From Bacteroidales bacterium UBA1392 (GTDB taxonomy: Bacteria; Bacteroidota; Bacteroidia; Bacteroidales; UBA932), in assembly GCA_002305275.1 (NCBI GenBank), contig DBQO01000040.1, positions 1 through 10,917 of the forward strand: a stretch of 10,917 bases of DNA, given 5' to 3'. Each line of letters opens with the position of its first letter. Within the stretch, counting starts at the first letter, position 1. The notes under the pieces were generated by a model, which made no database searches, was not told the origin of the DNA, and saw nothing but the letters and a program-made list of their open reading frames with translations. The translations under genes were made by a program, and so were the position numbers. Shown here in pieces: positions 7,922-10,917 of this stretch.

Positions 7922-8089
7922 TTACTCATTTTCCATAAGTTTACTCAATTCTTCTTGCAATATTTTTTTATCAGGCAAATAGAGTTGGTAATGACTCCAA
8001 CTCAAAAGGTGAGACATTGTTTCACTTTTTGGAAAGCATAAATAAAACTTGCGAATGTAGATAATATTGCTTCTCCCGCACCCTTTTCC
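7922..8089 (-). pseudogene. Internally deleted DUF1016 (YhcG-like nuclease) remnant
   Basis: An open stretch of 56 codons not starting at a recognisable gene start. From about 8075 it reads RSNIIYIRKFYLC, then FPKSETMSHLLSWSHY: a near-perfect match to the N-terminal domain of DUF1016 proteins (PDDEXK-type nucleases often tied to restriction systems and accessory islands). It then jumps directly to YQLYLPDKKILQEELSKLME and a stop, which is how the C-terminus of the same family ends. Some 200 or more residues, including the nuclease core, are missing. The joint near 7989-7996 lies inside a 7-bp inverted repeat. The upstream end breaks off at an in-frame stop (8090-8092), where a different gene fragment begins on the other strand. 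Certainly non-functional as a nuclease. Confidence 0.72.
7982..8003. repeat. Inverted repeat at the DUF1016 deletion joint
   Basis: GAGTTGG (7982-7988) and CCAACTC (7997-8003) are perfect inverted copies separated by 8 bases. The point where the N-terminal and C-terminal DUF1016 pieces meet falls between them, so the hairpin may have promoted the deletion or been made by it. Confidence 0.6.
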
Positions 8090-8226
8090 TCAAACAGGGT
8101 GGCGCACTCAATGCAGACGGCACCATCAACGCCTCACCCGAAGCCACCATCACCCTCCACCTCCTCGACACAGACGGCAAACAAATCCCCGACATGACCC
8201 GCACCTTCACCAGGCCGGTGAAGTAG
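8065..8226 (+). pseudogene. C-terminal fragment of an unrecognised protein
   Basis: Open from 8065 to the TAG at 8224-8226. From about 8098 it reads GGALNADGTINASPEAT, then ITLHLLDTDGKQIPD and MTRTFTRPVK. It is rich in GC-ending codons (ACC, CTC, CCC, GAC), unlike the AT-richer genes on either side, which suggests a different source. The alternating beta-strand pattern with DG turns looks like the last beta-sandwich domain of an exported protein, but I do not recognise the family. It has no start codon and no upstream part; it ends against the DUF1016 remnant, which reads the opposite way. Treat as a 3' gene remnant. Confidence 0.4.
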
Positions 8227-8273
8227 TTGGCTTGGCCGTTGGCCGTTGGCTGTTGGCCGTTGGCTATTGGCTC
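8227..8273 (+). repeat. 7-bp tandem array TTGGC[CT]N
   Basis: Six full 7-bp units (TTGGCCG, TTGGCCG, TTGGCTG, TTGGCCG, TTGGCTA, TTGGCTC) run from 8232 to 8273, preceded by a partial TTGGC at 8227. The array starts right after the stop codon of the preceding fragment, just as the 21-bp array starts right after the transglycosylase stop. Confidence 0.85.
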
Positions 8274-8405
8274 ATACGAGTAAGCGACTAGTAATTATTT
8301 ATGAACGAAAAGTGCGTTTAACATCGCTACATTGCAGATTTTTGCTCTGCACGAGTTAGAATAACGGAGTAACAACGAGTAAACTTTAAACTAATTCAAA
8401 TTACT
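8274..8405. other. Gene-free AT-rich spacer
   Basis: No ORF worth reporting. A small hairpin is possible at 8333-8351 (TGCAGA / 7-base loop / TCTGCA) but it lacks a following T-run, so it is not called a terminator. The motif CGAGTAA recurs at the two ends of the stretch without clear periodicity. Confidence 0.4.
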
Positions 8406-8545
8406 TCACTTCTTCAATTGCCATTCTTTATTTTGATTAAGGCATATTTTCCCATCTCTTTTGAGTTTTGCCAGAAGATTTTCTACCTTATAAATACGAA
8501 GTTTTTTATTCTTTGAAAATAAAGTTTTATCTTTACCTTTGAAAA
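8406..8545 (-). pseudogene. Possible winged-helix C-terminal fragment
   Basis: On the - strand, the last ~45 codons before the stop at 8406 read KNKKLRIYKVENLLAKLK, then RDGKICLNQNKEWQLKK. This has the amphipathic helix-then-wing look of a C-terminal winged helix (xxLLxKLxxDGKI....WxL). The same ORF stays open further upstream only by running antisense through the start of the AbiEi-like gene, where the sequence is not protein-like. No start codon belongs to the fragment itself. It could be another remnant of the accessory genes, or chance in AT-rich DNA. Confidence 0.3.
8512..8541 (+). promoter_or_regulatory. Promoter of the AbiEi-like gene
   Basis: TTTG (8512-8515), an 18-base spacer and TACCTTTG (8534-8541) fit the Bacteroidetes -33/-7 pattern with a perfect -7 box. 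Transcription would begin near 8548, giving a leader of about 20 bases before the ATG at 8569. Confidence 0.7.
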
Positions 8546-8565
8546 AACAGCAAAATTTCAAAGGT
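8535..8565. promoter_or_regulatory. Perfect 10-bp inverted repeat over the -7 box: probable operator
   Basis: ACCTTTGAAA (8535-8544) and TTTCAAAGGT (8556-8565) are exact inverted copies with an 11-base spacer. Matching arm positions are 21 bases apart, two helical turns. The left arm covers most of the -7 box; the right arm ends 3 bases before the start codon. AbiEi antitoxins are known to repress their own promoters by binding inverted repeats, so this is a natural operator for the encoded protein. Confidence 0.65.
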
Positions 8566-8568
8566 GTT

Positions 8569-9180
8569 ATGAGCAACGAACATTCAATTACAGAAAATAT
8601 AACCCTTAAAGAGCGAATAGAAGCATTACCTGAAGATAGCGTATTGTTTCGCTCCGATTTTCCCGAGTACCACTCCGAGTTTGTAGGAAGCACTTTGTCG
8701 GAACTGACAAGAAACGGAGTCTTATACAAGATTGCTCAAGGAATATACGTAAAGCCGAGAAAGAGCAGGTTTGGTTTGGTATTACCATCAGTAGAAAAAG
8801 TTGTCCGGGCGATTGCCGCTCGCGATAAGGCAGAAGTGTTGCCATCAGGACTGACCGCTTTGAATGCATTGGGACTCTCGACCCAAGTCCCAATGAACTA
8901 CACATACCTGACCACAGGCAGTGAGCGAACTATAAAATTAAATAATGGTCAGGTAATACTTAGACGTGGTGTACCCAAGAATTTCTGTTATAAAACACCT
9001 CTTATTGCTTTATTGGTACAGGCCCTCAGGACACTAAAGCAAGAAAATATCGGCAACGAAGAATTGCGAATAATTCGTGAACTGATATCCAAAGAGCCTG
9101 ATAAAGAAAATCTTGCCAGAGACGTTGACATGATGCCTGTTTGGATGAAAAGAATTGTTAAACCGATGTTGAATAGTTAA
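8569..9180 (+). CDS. Orphan AbiEi-family (DUF6088) antitoxin / transcription regulator
   Basis: A 203-residue cytoplasmic protein. Residues about 12-62 form a winged helix-turn-helix (LKERIEALPEDSVLFRSDF, then STLSELTRNGVLYKIAQGIY and VKP). The remainder (for example AEVLPSGLTALNALGLSTQVP, 88-108, and ILRRGVPKNF, 130-139) matches the DUF6088 / AbiEi antitoxin pattern of type IV toxin-antitoxin and phage-abortive-infection modules. The ATG at 8569 is preferred to a TTG at 8539, because the latter lies inside the promoter and operator. Such genes are normally followed by an AbiEii nucleotidyltransferase toxin, but here a terminator comes 8 bases after the stop and the next gene is on the opposite strand. 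No toxin is seen anywhere in the window. It is either a leftover antitoxin or a stand-alone regulator. It is probably autoregulated through the inverted repeat over its promoter. Confidence 0.82.
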   Translation: MSNEHSITENITLKERIEALPEDSVLFRSDFPEYHSEFVGSTLSELTRNGVLYKIAQGIYVKPRKSRFGLVLPSVEKVVRAIAARDKAEVLPSGLTALNALGLSTQVPMNYTYLTTGSERTIKLNNGQVILRRGVPKNFCYKTPLIALLVQALRTLKQENIGNEELRIIRELISKEPDKENLARDVDMMPVWMKRIVKPMLNS

Positions 9181-9231
9181 AAAAGAGACCGACTAAAATG
9201 CTTTTTAGTCGGCCCCATATCCTGCTCTTTT
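9181..9231. terminator. Bidirectional intrinsic terminator
   Basis: Inner stem CCGACTAAAA (9189-9198) / TTTTAGTCGG (9203-9212) with a 4-base loop; outer arms AAAAGAG (9181-9187) and CTCTTTT (9225-9231). T-rich sequence follows the stem on both strands. It sits between two convergent genes and can serve both. Confidence 0.8.
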
Positions 9232-9292
9232 AATCTTTTCTTGAAAATCTATCCTGATTTAAAAAATATATGTGGCTTCTAACTTATGTTGA

Positions 9293-9790
9293 TTATTGTT
9301 CTTGATCTTTAGATTTGTTGGCAAGGTCTTTTTTTATTACCCACTTACCGGTAACAAAGAGAGCTACTACGGAGACCATTGTTACGCCAAGTAAAATAGC
9401 AGCAAATTCTTTCATTTCAAGGTGTTTGGCAAAGAAAACAGCAATTGCAACAAAAACAAAAACCAAAATAAAACCAAATATCTGACCTCTCTTGCTTTGA
9501 TCAACTTGTCCTCCGATAGCCTTTGTTTCGAGTGCCATTCTGTGCTCCTGCTGTTTCTCAGCCATCTTTAGTATTCTGTCTGCTGCTCCAGGTTGGATTT
9601 TCTCATAGTGTTCAAGTGCTTCCGGTGATGGAATAGGGCCTGAATACATTTCTTCGCGAATAATCATCAGAGCTTCCCTTACTTCTTCTTTCCTATCTTC
9701 CGGAACTGCATCAAGAATTACTTTAAGAGGGCTTTCGTTGTCATTACAGTCTTCTGTCTTAGCTACGACTTCTTTGATTGCCTCTTCCAT
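9293..9790 (-). CDS. DUF2335 membrane protein
   Basis: A 165-residue protein with the DUF2335 signature: SGPIPSPEALEHYEKIQPGA (50-69), then ADRILKMAEKQQEHRMALE (70-88) and KRGQIFGF (100-107). Two membrane segments follow (about 104-121 and 128-147), with a basic KWVIKKDL tail. The N-terminal ~50 residues are acidic, with a helical segment (PEDRKEEVREALMIIREEM). DUF2335 proteins are uncharacterised, occur patchily, and are often near phage or accessory genes. Here the start overlaps the end of the upstream small gene by 32 bases in another frame, so the two are almost certainly translated from one message. Both termini probably face the same side of the inner membrane. The role is unknown; an accessory or defence role is only inferred from context. 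Confidence 0.83.
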   Translation of the reverse strand: MEEAIKEVVAKTEDCNDNESPLKVILDAVPEDRKEEVREALMIIREEMYSGPIPSPEALEHYEKIQPGAADRILKMAEKQQEHRMALETKAIGGQVDQSKRGQIFGFILVFVFVAIAVFFAKHLEMKEFAAILLGVTMVSVVALFVTGKWVIKKDLANKSKDQEQ

Positions 9791-10001
9791 AACGATTTGA
9801 TTTATAAGATCTCAAAACTGAAGAAATGTCCTTGCCAATAACTCCAAAGTCAGATTCAATGGCAGTCCTGTCTGCTTGCTTTGCTGAGCGAGAGCCATTA
9901 AAAGTATAATATGGAGCAAATATGCTCAAAATACTTCCCATGCCCGTGAGGAATGACCCCTTTGAGAAAAGATAATCTGTTCTATAAAATGACTTTTTCA
10001 T
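9759..10001 (-). CDS. Small membrane protein upstream of and overlapping DUF2335 gene
   Basis: An 80-residue protein starting at the ATG at 10001. An in-frame upstream Met at 10043 lies beyond the promoter and is rejected. It begins MKKSFYRTDYLFSKGSFLTG, has one hydrophobic segment (about 16-31, Gly/Ser-rich: GSFLTGMGSILSIFAP), then a polar region (RSAKQADRTAIESDFGVIGKD) and a basic Ser/Arg tail (NRYGRGNQRSRS). The tail is encoded by the overlap with the DUF2335 start. I do not recognise a named family, though the protein looks genuine: it has its own promoter, a plausible membrane segment, and a position typical of a translationally coupled gene pair. A partner function with the DUF2335 protein in the membrane is inferred. 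Confidence 0.65.
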   Translation of the reverse strand: MKKSFYRTDYLFSKGSFLTGMGSILSIFAPYYTFNGSRSAKQADRTAIESDFGVIGKDISSVLRSYKSNRYGRGNQRSRS

Positions 10002-10021
10002 TGTTGTGCTTTTTTGTATTG

Positions 10022-10052
10022 CAAATATACAAATTTCATGCAAAACAACAAT
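10022..10052 (-). promoter_or_regulatory. Promoter of the DUF2335 gene pair
   Basis: Read on the - strand: ATTG (10052-10049), a 19-base spacer, and TATATTTG (10029-10022), an exact TAnnTTTG -7 box. The start codon is 20 bases downstream of the box. Strength of the -33 element is moderate. Confidence 0.65.
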
Positions 10053-10127
10053 GGGGATAACTAAAAAGTAAAACCGACCTTATCAAACGCTTACCTTTTT
10101 CCTGATTTAAGTGTAAACCTATTTCAG
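10053..10127. other. Intergenic spacer
   Basis: No gene. A weak inverted pair CCTGA...TCAGG spans about 10100-10124 with mismatches in the middle; too weak to call as a terminator. Confidence 0.35.
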
Positions 10128-10220
10128 GACATGACACCCGCACTCTGCACCGCGCACCACGTACCCTGCACCCCGAAACCTGCACCGCATACCTTGCACC
10201 CGCAACTACACACTACACAC
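10128..10220 (+). repeat. Degenerate GCACC-rich tract followed by ACTACACAC repeat
   Basis: From 10128 to about 10203 the sequence repeats CTGCACC, GCGCACC, CTGCACCCCG, CTGCACCGCA, TTGCACCCGC at irregular spacing. ACTACACACTACACAC (10205-10220) follows, the exact reverse complement of 7635-7650 in the 21-bp array. Both motifs are of the simple intergenic repeat type seen in Bacteroidales. No coding meaning. Confidence 0.7.
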
Positions 10221-10239
10221 TTCCAACTCGCAACTATTC

Positions 10240-10270
10240 TTTGCTCCATCAATTATTTTTCTTACTTTCG
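10240..10270 (+). promoter_or_regulatory. Promoter reading into the gene-free right end
   Basis: TTTG (10240-10243), a 19-base spacer and TACTTTCG (10263-10270), which matches TAnnTTTG in all but one base, predict rightward transcription from about 10275-10278. No credible + strand protein follows, which points to a non-coding transcript. Confidence 0.55.
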
Positions 10271-10276
10271 CAAAGT

Positions 10277-10545
10277 GTAATAACAGAGCGGTTCCGGGCT
10301 TGTGTTGTTCGGTCGGCCGGAGCGGGGGTAGCGTTTGTCTGCGTTCACAGCCCGATTTCCGGAAAAGGAAACGCACGGAAGAAGGCAGTGCAAAGGCGGG
10401 GAATGGAAAGCGCGCTGTAGTATGCTTGATAGGGATATCAAGGCAAGTCAGCGTGGCTGCCGCCTGAGGACGGGCACAGCAGCAAACCTTCTTCAAATGG
10501 TTGCGTAACTCCTCATCCGTTTCGGATCACACGAAGCGAGGAATA
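10277..10545 (+). ncRNA. Candidate structured non-coding RNA
   Basis: This GC-rich segment behind a promoter contains a nested set of complementary arms: GAAGAAGG (10378-10385) with CCTTCTTC (10487-10494); inside it GGCGG (10395-10399) with CCGCC (10460-10464); inside that CGCGCTG (10411-10417) with CAGCGTG (10449-10455, one G-U); and innermost CTTGATA (10425-10431) / GGGA loop / TATCAAG (10436-10442). A separate 5' stem pairs CGGGCT+GTG (10295-10304, one bulge) with CAC+AGCCCG (10346-10354). A short hairpin ATCCG/TTT/CGGAT lies at 10515-10527. The ORFs across it are Cys/Pro/Arg-rich and not protein-like. I do not recognise it as tmRNA, RNase P or SRP RNA; a Bacteroidales-specific RNA class is possible. 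The 3' end is not defined by a clear terminator. Confidence 0.5.
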
Positions 10546-10822
10546 GCTCAAAAGGTAGGGACAGGTTCAAAGAACCAGAGATTGGCTCACGAAACAAGGT
10601 CTGTTCATAAAGCAGAAACCGGCTTAATGGCAAGGACTGTTTACGGACTGAGAGACGTTTCACGAATCAGGAACCAACTAAAATAGCAAGGGTCTGTTCG
10701 AGAAGCAATGACTGGTGCAAAACGCAAGAATCGGCACAAAAAGCAAGAAGCGTTTACAAGCCAGAGACCCGCTCACGAGCCAAGGCCCGGTTCACAAAGC
10801 AAAGAATCTGTTCCAAGAGTTG
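10546..10822 (+). repeat. Degenerate 18-21-bp tandem repeat array (about 15 units)
   Basis: Starting with GCTCAAAAGGTAGGGACAG at 10546, the sequence can be cut into about 15 units of 18-21 bases with the approximate consensus GTTCACAAAGCAAGGACTG. Examples are GCTCACGAAACAAGGTCTG, GTGCAAAACGCAAGAATCG, GCACAAAAAGCAAGAAGCG, TTTACAAGCCAGAGACCCG and GTTCACAAAGCAAAGAATC. No two units are identical and lengths vary, so frame is not kept; it is not coding. There are no separate spacers, so it is not a CRISPR array. It begins immediately after the structured segment and lies in the same direction. Confidence 0.65.
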
Positions 10823-10917
10823 TTAAAATTATGGGTTGAAAGGTAATCAATTTCGTTAAAAGGTGTTTTCGCAAAGCTAAACTCAAAACACTCCTATATC
10901 TGTCAAGTTTCTTTGGG
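10823..10917. other. Right-end spacer with a possible - strand terminator
   Basis: No gene. GTGTTTT (10863-10869) and AAAACAC (10885-10891) could form a 7-bp stem with a 15-base loop. On the - strand the stem is followed by CTTTTAACG, so it might end a gene lying to the right of the window. The loop is long and the T-run short, so this is weak. Confidence 0.3.

Larger units (their letters stand above)
7579..7929 (-). pseudogene. Helix-turn-helix (DeoR/HTH_11-like) fragment with a repeat-derived tail
   Basis: A 116-residue ORF. Residues about 26-75 (KLTERQQIILDLVKEF, then ISGRRMSEILSVSQRTVERD and LAKLNKMGILKHEGGDKN) are a typical winged helix. It resembles the C-terminal domain of the Bacteroidetes ATP-binding / Schlafen-AlbA-type or Fic-type regulators, preceded by a NVGDIVGDVSE linker of the kind found there. 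Nothing of the larger N-terminal domain remains. The C-terminal ~28 residues are translated from the 21-bp tandem repeat, replacing the usual ending, and the ORF runs 22 bases into the convergent transglycosylase gene. The ATG overlaps the stop codon of the DUF1016 remnant. It is most likely a broken leftover, although a short HTH protein could still be made. The HTH call is good; functionality is doubtful. Confidence 0.6.

Noticed and set aside
8067..8291. A His/Pro/Arg-rich + strand ORF
   Set aside because: It is a frame shadow of the GC-rich gene fragment and of the 7-bp repeat.
8539..8568. TTG start that would extend the AbiEi protein by 10 residues
   Set aside because: It falls within the -7 box and inverted repeat, upstream of the predicted transcript start.
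10002..10043. Upstream Met at 10043 for the small membrane protein
   Set aside because: The extension would be encoded across the -7 box and transcript start, so it could not be in the mRNA.
10206..10496. A 96-residue - strand ORF with many Cys, Pro, Arg and Thr residues
   Set aside because: Composition is not protein-like, it spans a simple repeat and the RNA candidate, and it has no promoter; the GC-rich folded segment explains its openness.
10240..10545. tmRNA, RNase P RNA or group II intron fragment
   Set aside because: None of the conserved sequence blocks of these RNAs that I know were visible, and no reverse transcriptase gene is nearby.
10501..10686. A 61-residue + strand ORF across the start of the repeat array
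   Set aside because: Repeat period slips out of frame, there is no domain and no conserved pattern; it is open by chance.
10546..10822. CRISPR array
   Set aside because: Units are all different, contiguous, without unique spacers, and no cas genes are present.

Overview
The window looks like chromosomal DNA of a Bacteroidales bacterium, probably a gut commensal. The evidence is a porin of the Bacteroidetes 'putative porin' family, start codons without Shine-Dalgarno sequences, Bacteroidetes-type promoters (TTTG / about 19 nt / TAnnTTTG), and intergenic simple repeats typical of these genomes. I cannot name the genus from the sequence alone.

Left half (about 1-7600): five genes on the + strand separated by 4-14 bases, almost certainly one operon behind a promoter near base 55. 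In order they are: a bifunctional protein fusing nicotinate phosphoribosyltransferase to nicotinamidase (two consecutive steps of NAD salvage); a ROK-family sugar-kinase-like protein whose usual sugar/zinc-binding ExGH motif is replaced; a 12-TM major facilitator of the fucose/GlcNAc (FHS-like) type; a large outer-membrane porin; and an MltF-like lytic transglycosylase. The set could take up a small molecule across both membranes, phosphorylate it, and recycle nicotinamide or cell-wall pieces. The substrate is not visible in the sequence.

Middle (about 7600-8540): a scar region. A 21-bp tandem repeat abuts the transglycosylase stop codon. On the - strand it runs in frame into the tail of a small helix-turn-helix ORF. 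That ORF overlaps the end of an internally deleted DUF1016 (YhcG-like nuclease) remnant. Next come a GC-rich C-terminal fragment of an unrecognised + strand protein, a 7-bp tandem array, and a possible winged-helix fragment. This is the debris of accessory genes.

Right-middle (about 8512-10052): two small intact accessory units. One is an orphan AbiEi-type (DUF6088) antitoxin with a clear promoter and a perfect 10-bp inverted repeat over its -7 box, but no toxin gene next to it. The other, on the opposite strand, is a small membrane protein overlapping a DUF2335 membrane protein, with its own promoter. The two converge on one bidirectional terminator.

Right end (about 10053-10917): no credible protein gene. 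A GCACC-rich tract and a simple repeat are followed by a good + strand promoter, then by about 270 bases with nested complementary arms (a candidate structured RNA). This runs directly into about 280 bases of strongly degenerate 18-21-bp tandem repeats. This RNA-plus-repeat module is the least explained part of the window.
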